From Lachnospiraceae bacterium (GTDB lineage: Bacteria; Bacillota; Clostridia; Lachnospirales; Lachnospiraceae), in contig JAGAQZ010000068.1 of assembly GCA_017622505.1 (NCBI GenBank), positions 1-33,126 on the forward strand: DNA of 33,126 bases, read 5' to 3'. The notes beneath the pieces were generated by a model. That model was not told where the DNA came from, made no database searches, and saw only the letters and a program-made list of their open reading frames with translations. Of the stretch, positions 23,439 through 31,341 are shown one piece after another. Position numbers and translations under genes: made by a program. Each line of letters starts with the position of its first letter. Position 1 is the stretch's first letter.

Positions 23439-23580
23439 CCCTGACGGATATAACAAATTCAACGTGGGCACGCTCTCGCTGGATTGTCACACGTAACGGT
23501 ACATAAGGTTCTAAAAAACAGAACCTAAGTACCGACGGTGTCAAACCACCCACTTAAGAATTTGTTATATCCTTACAGGG
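23439..23580 (-). ncRNA. Structured element, copy B (upstream of rsmA)
   Basis: The outer stem combines GGATATAACAAATTC/GAATTTGTTATATCC (23446-23460 with 23558-23572, 15 bp) with CCCTG/CAGGG (23439-23443 with 23576-23580). Inside are GTGGG/CCCAC, a TTG-T-CAC/GTG-T-CAA helix, CGGTAC/GTACCG and a 7-bp hairpin AGGTTCT/AGAACCT (23506-23526), whose loop on the minus strand is GTTTTTT. A GCGAGAGC tetraloop sequence is present on the minus strand. The order of helices and unpaired bases matches copy A, while most helix bases differ and still pair. It ends about 15 bases before the rsmA ribosome binding site. Confidence 0.6.
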
Positions 23581-23728
23581 AAATTTACTGTTTTGGATCT
23601 ATAAAGTTACTTACCCTTATTACTTTCTTGGCTATATGCAGCAGAATTCTCGCAATACAGCCTTTTGATATTTTGGGTTTGCTTGTGATACTGTTGTTTC
23701 TGTATTTAAGATGTGGAAATATGTTTCT
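23581..23728. other. Gene-free spacer between element B and tatD
   Basis: A/T-rich sequence with stop codons in all frames long enough to judge. No gene, promoter, terminator or repeat was recognised. Together with element B it fills the 311 bases between tatD and rsmA. Confidence 0.5.
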
Positions 23729-24496
23729 CTATTTGTTAAGAAACAACCGCATCGCGTTATCGTAAGTCACGCGCTCGACTTCGTCCGTTGTTACGCCCTT
23801 GATTTCTGCGATTTTCTCTACTACATAAGGCAGGTATAGCGACGAATTGCGCTTGCCCCTGTAAGGTACCGGTGTAAGGTACGGACAATCCGTCTCCAAC
23901 AAAACATGCTCCAGCGGAATTTCTTCCACAACCTCTACCAGCTTCTTTGCATTTTTATAAGTACAGACACCGCCCACACCGATATAGAAGCCCATCTTCA
24001 CCACTTCTCTGGCTATTTCCGGCGAATAAGAGAAGCAATGCATCACGCCCTTATAATTTCCGTCGTCATGTTCGTGCAGAATATCCAAAGTATCCTTAGC
24101 CGCTTCCCTGGAATGTATAATAATGGGCAAATCCACTTCCTTGGCCAATTCAATCTGACGTTTAAACCACTTTTTCTGGATTTCGCGGTCCGGCTCGTCC
24201 CAATAATAATCAAGGCCGATTTCGCCGATGGCAACTACCTTTTCATCTGCTGCCAACTCTTTTAACCTGTCCATATCCTTGTCTGTCAGGGGCAACGTAT
24301 CAGAAGGATGCACACCCACCGCCGCATAGATAAAGGGATACTTCTTCGCAAGTTCGTAGGTCCGCTCCGTAGACTCCATGCTGGCGCCTACATTGATTAC
24401 ATACTCTATTCGATTTTCCTGCAAGCTTTCAACCAGGCTCTCCCTGTCCTCATCAAAAGCATCATCATCGTAATGTGCATGACTTTCGAAAATCAT
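23729..24496 (-). CDS. tatD: TatD family metal-dependent DNase
   Basis: The 255-residue TIM-barrel hydrolase has the metal-binding start ESHAHYDD (H6, H8), AAVGVHPSD, the glutamate-bearing AIGEIGLDYYW, PIIIHSREA, GVMHCFS and the late LLETDCPYLTP. TatD proteins are Mg-dependent 3'-5' exonucleases or endonucleases linked to DNA repair and quality control. The ATG at 24496 is chosen because GGAG lies seven bases upstream; the upstream start adds four residues without a site. A TATAAT at 24543-24538 (minus strand) is the likely -10 box, with a weak -35. It lies upstream of rsmA on the same strand, as in many Firmicutes. Confidence 0.93.
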   Translation of the reverse strand: MIFESHAHYDDDAFDEDRESLVESLQENRIEYVINVGASMESTERTYELAKKYPFIYAAVGVHPSDTLPLTDKDMDRLKELAADEKVVAIGEIGLDYYWDEPDREIQKKWFKRQIELAKEVDLPIIIHSREAAKDTLDILHEHDDGNYKGVMHCFSYSPEIAREVVKMGFYIGVGGVCTYKNAKKLVEVVEEIPLEHVLLETDCPYLTPVPYRGKRNSSLYLPYVVEKIAEIKGVTTDEVERVTYDNAMRLFLNK

Positions 24497-24713
24497 TGTG
24501 CGCTCCAATCCTACCTGTTATTTCTCTGTCTTTATAAATTATAGCAACTTATCCTTCATTTAACCATCTTTATTTATAGAACATACACCCTTAAAATGCA
24601 AGTTTTCCACAGCTTTTCCCGATAAAACAACCATAAAAATACTCCCTGAACCCTTTATTTATGCCTAATTCACAACTTTTTTGCAAAAAATTTAAAAAAT
24701 TTTAAAAAAATGC

Positions 24714-24742
24714 TTGCAAAGTTAAAAATCCTATACTATAAT
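24714..24742 (+). promoter_or_regulatory. tRNA-Lys promoter
   Basis: TTGCAA (24714-24719) and TATAAT (24737-24742) are 17 bases apart, 42 bases before the mature tRNA. Confidence 0.75.
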
Positions 24743-24784
24743 CAACAATGCACGTGGCGAAAACACGTCGACATAATATTGGAT

Positions 24785-24857
24785 GCGCGATTAGCTCAGT
24801 TGGTAGAGCACCTGACTCTTAATCAGGGTGTCCAGGGTTCGAGCCCCTGATCGCGCA
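24785..24857 (+). tRNA. tRNA-Lys(CUU)
   Basis: The 73-nt cloverleaf has acceptor stem GCGCGAT/ATCGCGC with discriminator A, D arm AGCTCAGTTGGTAGAGC, anticodon loop CTCTTAA giving CUU (reads AAG), and T arm CAGGGTTCGAGCCCCTG. CCA is not encoded. Confidence 0.96.
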
Positions 24858-24859
24858 CT

Positions 24860-24907
24860 AAAGCACTGGTTTTGCGGACATAAGAGCCGTGGGGTTGGTG
24901 CTTTTTT
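24860..24907 (+). terminator. tRNA-Lys terminator
   Basis: AAAGCACTGGTTTTGCGG (24860-24877) pairs with CCGTGGGGTTGGTGCTTT (24887-24904) along all 18 positions, with many G-T pairs in the middle and a 9-nt loop. A T6 tract follows. Confidence 0.85.
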
Positions 24908-24908
24908 C

Positions 24909-24937
24909 TTGCTTAAAACTACAGAATGTGCTATATT
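24909..24937 (+). promoter_or_regulatory. Promoter of the four-gene membrane protein array
   Basis: TTGCTT (24909-24914) and TATATT (24932-24937) are 17 bases apart, starting directly after the tRNA terminator. Confidence 0.5.
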
Positions 24938-24984
24938 ATCTTTTAATTAAAATTTCATATTTTACTAAGGAAAGGAGTTTCTGT

Positions 24985-25626
24985 ATGGAACCTCTTTATA
25001 ATCAACAAATCAGTCAGGATTTAGATAGTTTGGAAGGAATTCTCGGTTATATCCTTGGATTGGGGACTCTGGTTTTTACGGGTGCTTCCGTAGCCTTTAC
25101 GGTAATTGCATCGATTCTTAGCCTTTTAATAACCGTAGCTTACTACCTCTTACAGTCCGTTCCTCTTTTTATTATGGCGCGCAAGGCAGGCTTTAAGCAC
25201 GCATGGATGGCGTTCTTCCCCTATACCAACGACTTTTTAACCTTTATGTTGCCTATCCGCGAATTTAATCTTTTTAACTGGATTAAAACCAACCGTCGCG
25301 ACATTATGGCCTTAGTTTACATCGGTTTGTCAATTGCCGGATTTTGGGCAATGGGAATTCTTGCCGGTCTTACAGTAGGCGTACCTGTAATTGGTCCTTT
25401 GCTTTCTACCTTTGGCGGAACGATTGTAATTGTTGCCATCAACTTGTGGAAGTGGCGTATGTACTACGACTTATTAATGACCTTCGGACAAAAAAGCAAT
25501 GCCCTTTGGGTATCCATTGTTTCATTGTTTATTCCCTGGTTATTTATGATCTTTACCTTATTCTCCTGCAAGAATCCGCCCGAGTACGGCGCAGGAAATT
25601 ACTATAAGTATCGTAATCAGGATTAA
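24985..25626 (+). CDS. Paralogous membrane protein 1 of 4
   Basis: The 213-residue protein has about four hydrophobic helices and is the first of four tandem paralogues. Shared blocks are P-x-F-I-MARKAGFKHAWMAFFP, then LPIREFNLFNWIKTNRR, then WKWRMYYDLLMTFG and a C-terminal NPPEYG. The MAxKAG..W...P pattern resembles the DUF5684 type of small membrane protein, but the REFN..NW block goes beyond it. Function unknown. AAAGGAG lies nine bases before the ATG. This copy and copy 4 are the most divergent: both have WKWR where copies 2 and 3 have MWRxNYD, and both lack the EHAMWASIV block in its full form. Confidence 0.75.
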   Translation: MEPLYNQQISQDLDSLEGILGYILGLGTLVFTGASVAFTVIASILSLLITVAYYLLQSVPLFIMARKAGFKHAWMAFFPYTNDFLTFMLPIREFNLFNWIKTNRRDIMALVYIGLSIAGFWAMGILAGLTVGVPVIGPLLSTFGGTIVIVAINLWKWRMYYDLLMTFGQKSNALWVSIVSLFIPWLFMIFTLFSCKNPPEYGAGNYYKYRNQD

Positions 25627-25694
25627 TACGGCAACTGCATCGTTATAAAAAATTTTATAAAATATGTTTGTTTTAAAAGAAAGGAGTATTTGTT

Positions 25695-26267
25695 ATGTCT
25701 TCTGAAGCTGAAGCACTTGCGGAGTTTCTTGTAGTTTTATTCCCTTTTATGACAATGGGAATGTTTGTTTTGATTTTTGCATTTTCCCTTTTGTTATTTA
25801 TTGCCTTGTACATTGTATTCAGCATTCCTTACTACAAAATGGCCAAAAAGGCAGGCTTGCCGAATCCCTGGCTTGTTTTTGTGCCTTTGGGATGCTACTA
25901 TATTTACTTAAATCTTCCCCGCAGGGAATTTAACATTTTTAACTGGATTAAGACCAACGACCGTATGAAGGTGTTCTGGTGGTATTTAATCGGTTATGGC
26001 GGATATATTGCAATTTCTATGATTTTAAGTATTTTCTGTATGATTCCTTTTATACAGATTATATTTTATATGATTTTTTCTCTTGTTTCTATGGTATTCT
26101 ACGCTGCGCTTTACATTTTTATGTGGCGTATCAACTACGATATTTTAATGACCTACGGTATGCAGGAACATGCTATGTGGGCATCTATTGTAAGTTGCTT
26201 CGTACCTATTGTTATGGTAGTATTCTCGTTCATGATTATGAATAATGAACCGGACTACACAGTATAA
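25695..26267 (+). CDS. Paralogous membrane protein 2 of 4
   Basis: The 190-residue protein follows copy 1 by 68 bases. It carries YYKMAKKAGLPNPWLVFVP, LPRREFNIFNWIKTNDR, FMWRINYDILMTYGMQEHAMWASIV and the ending NNEPDYTV. An N-terminal helix of about 35 residues precedes the first block, and two helices lie between the REFN and the MWR blocks. AAAGGAG lies before the ATG. It is closest to copy 3. The conserved charged blocks lie at helix ends, probably all on one face of the membrane. No enzyme or transporter family is recognised. Confidence 0.75.
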   Translation: MSSEAEALAEFLVVLFPFMTMGMFVLIFAFSLLLFIALYIVFSIPYYKMAKKAGLPNPWLVFVPLGCYYIYLNLPRREFNIFNWIKTNDRMKVFWWYLIGYGGYIAISMILSIFCMIPFIQIIFYMIFSLVSMVFYAALYIFMWRINYDILMTYGMQEHAMWASIVSCFVPIVMVVFSFMIMNNEPDYTV

Positions 26268-26294
26268 AAATCTTAAAATACGAAAGGATGAAAA

Positions 26295-26849
26295 ATGATG
26301 GACAGTTACTATTATGAAACAGACGCCCTGGCTACCGGCCTTGGAGTAGGATTTATGCTTCTTTTCTACGCTATTTTCTTTATCGTTTATATTGCAATCT
26401 GGATTGCAATGGAATATCCTCTCTACAGAATGGCGAAAAGACAGGGATTTACAAACGCATGGCTTGCTTATATTCCCTTTGGTAACTTTTATATTACCTT
26501 AAAATTATCTCCCAGAGAGTTTAATCTTTTTAACTGGTTTAAGTATGAGAATCGTACCAAAGCATTCTGGTTATTCTTAATTGCTACCGGTATTTATATT
26601 GTATTAATTTTTCCTATGTGTTTTATTTTCTTAATTCCGGTACTTGGCTGGTTAATTTTCTTCTTATACATTACAGCTTACCTTGCAATTTGCTACGGAA
26701 TTATGTGGAGAATGAACTACGACTTATTGATTACCTACGGTATGCCGGAACACGCTATGTGGGCATCTATCGTTAATCTCTTCTTCCCGATTCTTATGTA
26801 CGTATTCTATTACATCATTATGAACAAAGAACCGGATATGAACGCTTAA
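26295..26849 (+). CDS. Paralogous membrane protein 3 of 4
   Basis: The 184-residue protein begins 27 bases after copy 2. Blocks seen: YRMAKRQGFTNAWLAYIPFG, LSPREFNLFNWFKYENR, IMWRMNYDLLITYGMPEHAM followed by WASIV, and the ending NKEPDMNA. It is the shortest copy. GAAAGGATG precedes two adjacent ATG codons, and the first is chosen. The stretch EHAMWASIVN is nearly identical to copy 2, suggesting a recent duplication or gene conversion between these two. Confidence 0.75.
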   Translation: MMDSYYYETDALATGLGVGFMLLFYAIFFIVYIAIWIAMEYPLYRMAKRQGFTNAWLAYIPFGNFYITLKLSPREFNLFNWFKYENRTKAFWLFLIATGIYIVLIFPMCFIFLIPVLGWLIFFLYITAYLAICYGIMWRMNYDLLITYGMPEHAMWASIVNLFFPILMYVFYYIIMNKEPDMNA

Positions 26850-26873
26850 AATACCCGAAATTAAGGAGTTTCT

Positions 26874-27530
26874 ATGTTATCCTTTTTTATGATGGGGATT
26901 ATGGAAGATATTATTTATACATTTGAAGACTTATTGTATATATCAAGTTGGGAAGAGTTAATTGCTCTTCCCACTTTTGGCAAAATGGTACTGTATGGCT
27001 CCATCTTCTTAATCCTTATATTGTCTGCAATTTTTAATTTCATCTTTTATCGGATTATGCGTCCCATCGCCGTTTTCATTATGGCAAGACACGCAGGATA
27101 CCGCCACGCCTGGGTTGCTTTTGTACCCTACGGAACTTATTATCTGGAATTCGTTTTGCCGATTCGGGATTTTAATGTTTTAAACTGGGTAAAAACCGAG
27201 AAGCGTGAGAGTGTTGCCTGGATTTATATCGCCAACGACCTGCTGTTCCCTATCATAGACAGCATTCTGGGTATCATACCCCTGTTTGGTACGGTGGTGT
27301 CCTGGGCATATCAGATGTTTGTTCAAATTTGGAAGTGGCGCAGAATTTACGACCTGATGAAGACCTTCGGCTTTAAAAAGCACGCTATGGTCTGGTCGAT
27401 TCTCTCCGCCCTGTATAAACCGCTGTACGTTGTATTCCTGTTTCTTATGTGTGACAAGGAACCGGATTACGGCTGGGGCAGATTTGATTTCCCTATTATG
27501 GTTAGTTATGATGGTGAGATTATTGATTAA
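26874..27530 (+). CDS. Paralogous membrane protein 4 of 4
   Basis: The 218-residue protein begins 24 bases after copy 3, with AAGGAG six bases before the ATG. It has an added acidic N-terminal segment of about 35 residues. Then come VFIMARHAGYRHAWVAFVP, LPIRDFNVLNWVKTEKR (D for E in the REFN block), WKWRRIYDLMKTFG, KKHAMVWSI and CDKEPDYGWG. A further acidic tail follows. Its blocks are nearer to copy 1 than to copies 2 and 3, so the array may have arisen as two pairs. The 158-bp stem-loop element starts two bases after its stop codon. Confidence 0.75.
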   Translation: MLSFFMMGIMEDIIYTFEDLLYISSWEELIALPTFGKMVLYGSIFLILILSAIFNFIFYRIMRPIAVFIMARHAGYRHAWVAFVPYGTYYLEFVLPIRDFNVLNWVKTEKRESVAWIYIANDLLFPIIDSILGIIPLFGTVVSWAYQMFVQIWKWRRIYDLMKTFGFKKHAMVWSILSALYKPLYVVFLFLMCDKEPDYGWGRFDFPIMVSYDGEIID

Positions 27531-27532
27531 TT

Positions 27533-27690
27533 TTGTAACTATTCAGAGCCAAGCAAATTTAAGGAATATAGACCGAGTATGCTTGCATACAGAGGGCTAT
27601 TTACTTAAATTTATTTGGCGAAGTAACAACATGAGCAAAAGGAAAGCACCAAAGGTGCGATTTTGCGAATGGTGTTCTGAATAGTTACAA
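27533..27690. repeat. Stem-loop element with 15-bp terminal inverted repeats
   Basis: TTGTAACTATTCAGA (27533-27547) is perfectly inverted at 27676-27690. Inside are an imperfect stem AAATTTAAG..AATATAG against CTATTTACTTAAATTT, enclosing GTATGCttGCATAC, and a second hairpin GCAAAA..GCACC-aaa-GGTGC..TTTTGC. The right-hand 26 bases (27663-27688) recur exactly in the nadB leader. No open reading frame for a transposase is present, and no clear target-site duplication was seen. It could be a MITE or a structured RNA in the 3' region of the four-gene transcript. Confidence 0.7.
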
Positions 27691-27709
27691 GATTTTATAA
27701 AATAAAAAA

Positions 27710-27771
27710 AGTCGGGATTTAAGGTGCATCATTAATAATTTGGGCACCATAAAATCCCGGCTCTTTGTTTT
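27710..27771. terminator. Bidirectional terminator
   Basis: AGTCGGGATTT (27710-27720) pairs with AAATCCCGGCT (27752-27762), with an inner GGTGC/GCACC stem. T-rich tracts follow on both strands (CTTTGTTTT on plus, seven T on minus). It closes the four-gene array and the convergent gene at 27824. Confidence 0.85.
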
Positions 27772-27823
27772 CCGTTCGGCTTTGTCAAGTCATGAAAAAA
27801 AGTACATTAGAAATTAAAATATA

Positions 27824-28612
27824 TCAAGGCACAGAATCATCCGTCCAAAAATCTATGGCGATATTATTATCACCATATTTAACAGCATAGTAAGTGCCGG
27901 AGTTTTCGCCACGAACACGATAATATACGTTACCGGCACCAACATACCAATTCTCCGGAAATCTTGCATCGATCTCTTCCCGGCTTCTTCCCAGTATCCA
28001 CTTGGAATCATACAAATCGTCGTAATAAGCAAAATATGCCCTGCCGTTTGGCGTCAATTTCACACAATAGTAACTGCATTGATACCACCAGACTTCCGTA
28101 CGGTAACAAAGGACGTCGCCATCATTATAAGTGGGCTCCCCGTATATCCTTACAATCCCATCATAATCCTGAAACAGAATGGCGGGATTCAGCAAAGGGT
28201 ACTTGGGCGGAAATCCCAGGAAGAAAATAATCAATACTGTATAAATCGGCACCCACACGGCACTTGCTACAATAATGGGTGCTTTCTTCTTTCTGACGAT
28301 TCCGGTAGAAATAAGAACAATCGGCATTACCAGCGTTAAATGGGCCACAATCAGAAATATAGCAAGCCAGACTCCGATATACAGAAGAATACCGTACATA
28401 AAAAGGTCCGTAAATAAATCTCCGGAAGCACCCAAAAATATGGCAAATCCAACCACAGCTATGCCAAGCCCTATAAACAATCCGGCTGTCACGGCATTTA
28501 GAACTGTTGTATGGGTTTTAGTCTCTTCCGTTGTATAAAATTGCAGCGCTATAAACCTTATTGCAATCAGCAATATCAAAACAATAATCAGCACTGTAAA
28601 AAAGATTTTCAT
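27824..28612 (-). CDS. Membrane protein, four helices plus C-terminal soluble domain
   Basis: The 262-residue protein has four hydrophobic helices in its first 135 residues. A soluble tail of about 125 residues follows, rich in Tyr and Trp. Within the tail, ILGRSREEIDARFPENW is like the opening of BamE/SmpA-type small domains (G-x-S/T-x-E-E-I), only a loose resemblance. Function unknown. GGGAG precedes the ATG. It follows the YwaF-like gene by 27 bases, so both are likely co-transcribed. Confidence 0.65.
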   Translation of the reverse strand: MKIFFTVLIIVLILLIAIRFIALQFYTTEETKTHTTVLNAVTAGLFIGLGIAVVGFAIFLGASGDLFTDLFMYGILLYIGVWLAIFLIVAHLTLVMPIVLISTGIVRKKKAPIIVASAVWVPIYTVLIIFFLGFPPKYPLLNPAILFQDYDGIVRIYGEPTYNDGDVLCYRTEVWWYQCSYYCVKLTPNGRAYFAYYDDLYDSKWILGRSREEIDARFPENWYVGAGNVYYRVRGENSGTYYAVKYGDNNIAIDFWTDDSVP

Positions 28613-28639
28613 ATTTTTTCTCCCGTAAAAACCTTTACG

Positions 28640-29401
28640 TCAGGCACACTTCTTATCTTCCGCCACGTTTCCCTTACGCTTCTTCACTGCCTCAAGAATA
28701 CAAACCGGCGTATACATAAGAATCATAATCAGCGGCAGAAGCACCGCAATACCAATCAAATGGTTCCCAAACATTTGCTCAAAAATATACAGCGGATTGC
28801 CGGGGTATGCATTCATAAGAAACATAAAATTCGTATCCAGCCACAGGTTAATGCCGTATACCGGCACCGCCAGACACACAAGCACCAATAAGGCCTTGGG
28901 CAGTTCCTTCAGTTTCGGCTTAATGTCACCACCCAGCGTCACTACAATCGGATACGCCGCCAGCAGAATATGTACCGTAAAACTATGAATATGCATGCCG
29001 TTCAGTGCCGGCAATTTGACCCAGCTAGGGAAAATAAGCCCCAGAAGTGCTGCCGGAATGGCAATGGCATACAAATAATTATCCAGTGCCTTAAAAGGCT
29101 TAATTGCGTGCAGGCTTATCATAAAAATATTAATGCTGCACAAATGAAAAGGCAGGTACTTAGGCGTGTATAAATCCGTAGCGAAAAGAAACGCCATTTT
29201 AAAAAGTTCATCTGCCACAATCAGCCCCGCAAGAACGTAGCGGAATATCTTCCTTTTCTTATCGGGCAGTTTCCTGTAAACACAAGTACAAACCGTTGTA
29301 AAAATCACGAAAGCCACCAGCCAGGATATGTGGATAACATCAAAGTGTTTAAAACCCACACCGCTTTCTATGGTTTCTACCGTTTCCCAGAAGTAATTCA
29401 T
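28640..29401 (-). CDS. YwaF / TIGR02206 family integral membrane protein
   Basis: The 253-residue protein has six or seven hydrophobic helices. Features of the YwaF (TIGR02206) family include FDVIHISW near residue 22, the PFHLCSINIFM segment near 85-95 and GNPLYIFEQMFGNHLIG near 205. Members are widespread in Firmicutes and uncharacterised. GGAGA lies nine bases before the ATG at 29401; a longer frame to 29467 would translate through the terminator hairpin of the ABC operon and is rejected. Confidence 0.75.
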   Translation of the reverse strand: MNYFWETVETIESGVGFKHFDVIHISWLVAFVIFTTVCTCVYRKLPDKKRKIFRYVLAGLIVADELFKMAFLFATDLYTPKYLPFHLCSINIFMISLHAIKPFKALDNYLYAIAIPAALLGLIFPSWVKLPALNGMHIHSFTVHILLAAYPIVVTLGGDIKPKLKELPKALLVLVCLAVPVYGINLWLDTNFMFLMNAYPGNPLYIFEQMFGNHLIGIAVLLPLIMILMYTPVCILEAVKKRKGNVAEDKKCA

Positions 29402-29425
29402 TTTGATTTTCTCCGTTCCCTTGTC

Positions 29426-29464
29426 ATTATAAAAGGTGTAGAATGTTTGAACACATTCTACACC
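29426..29464 (-). terminator. Terminator of the ABC exporter operon
   Basis: GGTGTAGAATGT (29435-29446) pairs perfectly with ACATTCTACACC (29453-29464), 6-nt loop; TTTTATAAT follows on the minus strand. The TATAAT could double as the -10 box of the next gene, but no good -35 is seen. Confidence 0.8.
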
Positions 29465-29505
29465 CATATAAACGTAATTGTCCAGCCGGTCTTTTCACCC
29501 TGATT

Positions 29506-31341
29506 CTAGCTCGCCTGCTCAAACTGGCTGTTATACAATTCTGAATAAAATCCACCCTGCGCCATCAGCTCGTCGTGGTTACCACTTTCGATTACATCGC
29601 CGTCCTTCATAACGAGAATCAGATCCGCGTTACGAATGGTGGATAAACGGTGGGCGATTACGAAGGACGTTCTGCCCTTAGTCAGGCGGTCCATGGCCTC
29701 CTGAATCAACACTTCCGTTCTGGTATCAACAGAACTTGTTGCCTCGTCTAAAATAAGCATGGGCGCATTCTCTACCATGGCTCTTGCAATGGTCATAAGC
29801 TGCTTCTGTCCCGCAGACAAATTCACCTTATCGTTTAGAATCGTATCATACCCTTTTGGCAACGTACGGATAAAATGATAAATGCCTGCTGCCTTACAAA
29901 CCTTATCAAGCATCTCATCTGTAATGCCTTCCTTGCCGTAGACAATATTATCGCGGATGGTTCCCTCAAACAACCAGGTATCCTGAAGTACCATACCGAA
30001 CAAATCGTGGATATTTTCGCGGGTCAGCTCGGAAACCGGCGTGCCGTCAATGCTGATGGAACCGCTGTTTACCTCATAAAAGCGCATCAGCAAGTTTACC
30101 ATGGTGGTTTTACCCGCACCGGTAGGTCCAACAATGGCAATCTTCTGGCCGGGCTTAATTTTTACAGAGAAATCTTTGATAATAATCTTCTCTGGGTCAT
30201 AGCCGAATTTTACGTGATCAAATTCAATTTCGCCCCTAACTTCCTCGCCTTTAAGCACCTTCGTTTTATGGCTTTCATCCTCCATAGGCGCAACTTCCAG
30301 GAACTCGAAAATTCGCTCGGACGCTGCTGCCGTAGACTGCATACTGTTCATAGACTGGGCAATCTGGGACAAGGGCTGAGTAAAAAGTCGCACATACATA
30401 GTAAAAGCCACAATAACGGGGAAATCAATTTTACCCATCATAACAAGCACCGCACCGGTTACACAGACTACCACGTATCCTAAGTTACCCACAAAACCCA
30501 TAAAAGGCTGCATAAGGCCGGATAAAAACTGGGCCTTAAAAGCACTGGTGCAAAGCTTTGCGTTAATTTCTTCAAACTCTTCCTTGGCCTTACGCTCGCC
30601 GTTGTAGGCTTTTAACACGTTGTGGCCGGCGTAGACTTCTTCCACGTGGCCGTTAATCATACCAAGGTATTTCTGCTGTCCCACAAAGTATTTCTGGGAC
30701 TTGCCAAGAATCAAACTCATAAAAGCAAAACCGATCAAAGACGAAAGAATCGCCGCAATGGTCATTGTCACATCAGTAACCAACATCATAACGATGGAAC
30801 CGATTAACATAGTAACCGCCATAACCAGCTGAGTAATGCTCTGGCCCAAGCTATGGCCGATGGTATCCACGTCATTAGTCACGCGGCTTAGCACATCACC
30901 GTAGGTAGTGGAGTCAAAGTACTTCAGCGGCATAATGTTAATCTTCTCGGAAATGTCCTTACGAATCTTTTTGGACATTCTTTGGGTCATAACCGCCATC
31001 ACAAGGCTCTGCAGATACTGGAACACAGCGCTGATACCGTAAATAATAATCAGAAGAACCGCTACATCTTTTACCGCTTCCATATCAATTCCGGTAAGGA
31101 TGCCTGCCTCAATAACCGCCGTCAAATCCTTAATGACATCCGGCCCAACCACCGCCAAAATACTGCTGATAAAAGACAGTACCAATGACAATATCATAAA
31201 AGGTAAAAACTTCTTTAAGTATTTAAATAATTTGATAAAAGTACCCTTAAAATCCTTGGGTTTCTCTACAATTCGTCCGGCACCGGGACCACGTTTCTTT
31301 CCGTTGTTTGCGGAACCCATTTCATATTCTTTATTTGCCAT
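29506..31341 (-). CDS. Heterodimeric ABC exporter, subunit B (permease-ATPase)
   Basis: The 611-residue half-transporter has a six-helix membrane domain in its first 340 or so residues and a C-terminal ATPase domain. Walker A is GPTGAGKTT (around residue 405), Walker B is MLILDEATSS with the catalytic glutamate, and the H-loop is IAHRLSTI. The signature reads NLSAGQKQ, with Ala in place of the first Gly of LSGGQ. It starts by a TAATG overlap with the preceding subunit gene, so the two are translationally coupled. Such pairs export lipids, peptides or drugs; the substrate cannot be inferred. The first 30 residues are a charged, Gly-rich tail. Confidence 0.92.
   Translation of the reverse strand: MANKEYEMGSANNGKKRGPGAGRIVEKPKDFKGTFIKLFKYLKKFLPFMILSLVLSFISSILAVVGPDVIKDLTAVIEAGILTGIDMEAVKDVAVLLIIIYGISAVFQYLQSLVMAVMTQRMSKKIRKDISEKINIMPLKYFDSTTYGDVLSRVTNDVDTIGHSLGQSITQLVMAVTMLIGSIVMMLVTDVTMTIAAILSSLIGFAFMSLILGKSQKYFVGQQKYLGMINGHVEEVYAGHNVLKAYNGERKAKEEFEEINAKLCTSAFKAQFLSGLMQPFMGFVGNLGYVVVCVTGAVLVMMGKIDFPVIVAFTMYVRLFTQPLSQIAQSMNSMQSTAAASERIFEFLEVAPMEDESHKTKVLKGEEVRGEIEFDHVKFGYDPEKIIIKDFSVKIKPGQKIAIVGPTGAGKTTMVNLLMRFYEVNSGSISIDGTPVSELTRENIHDLFGMVLQDTWLFEGTIRDNIVYGKEGITDEMLDKVCKAAGIYHFIRTLPKGYDTILNDKVNLSAGQKQLMTIARAMVENAPMLILDEATSSVDTRTEVLIQEAMDRLTKGRTSFVIAHRLSTIRNADLILVMKDGDVIESGNHDELMAQGGFYSELYNSQFEQAS

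Noticed and set aside
27533-27690. Simple rho-independent terminator for the four-gene array
   Set aside because: The element lacks a terminal T tract after its closing stem, and a proper terminator follows at 27710-27771.
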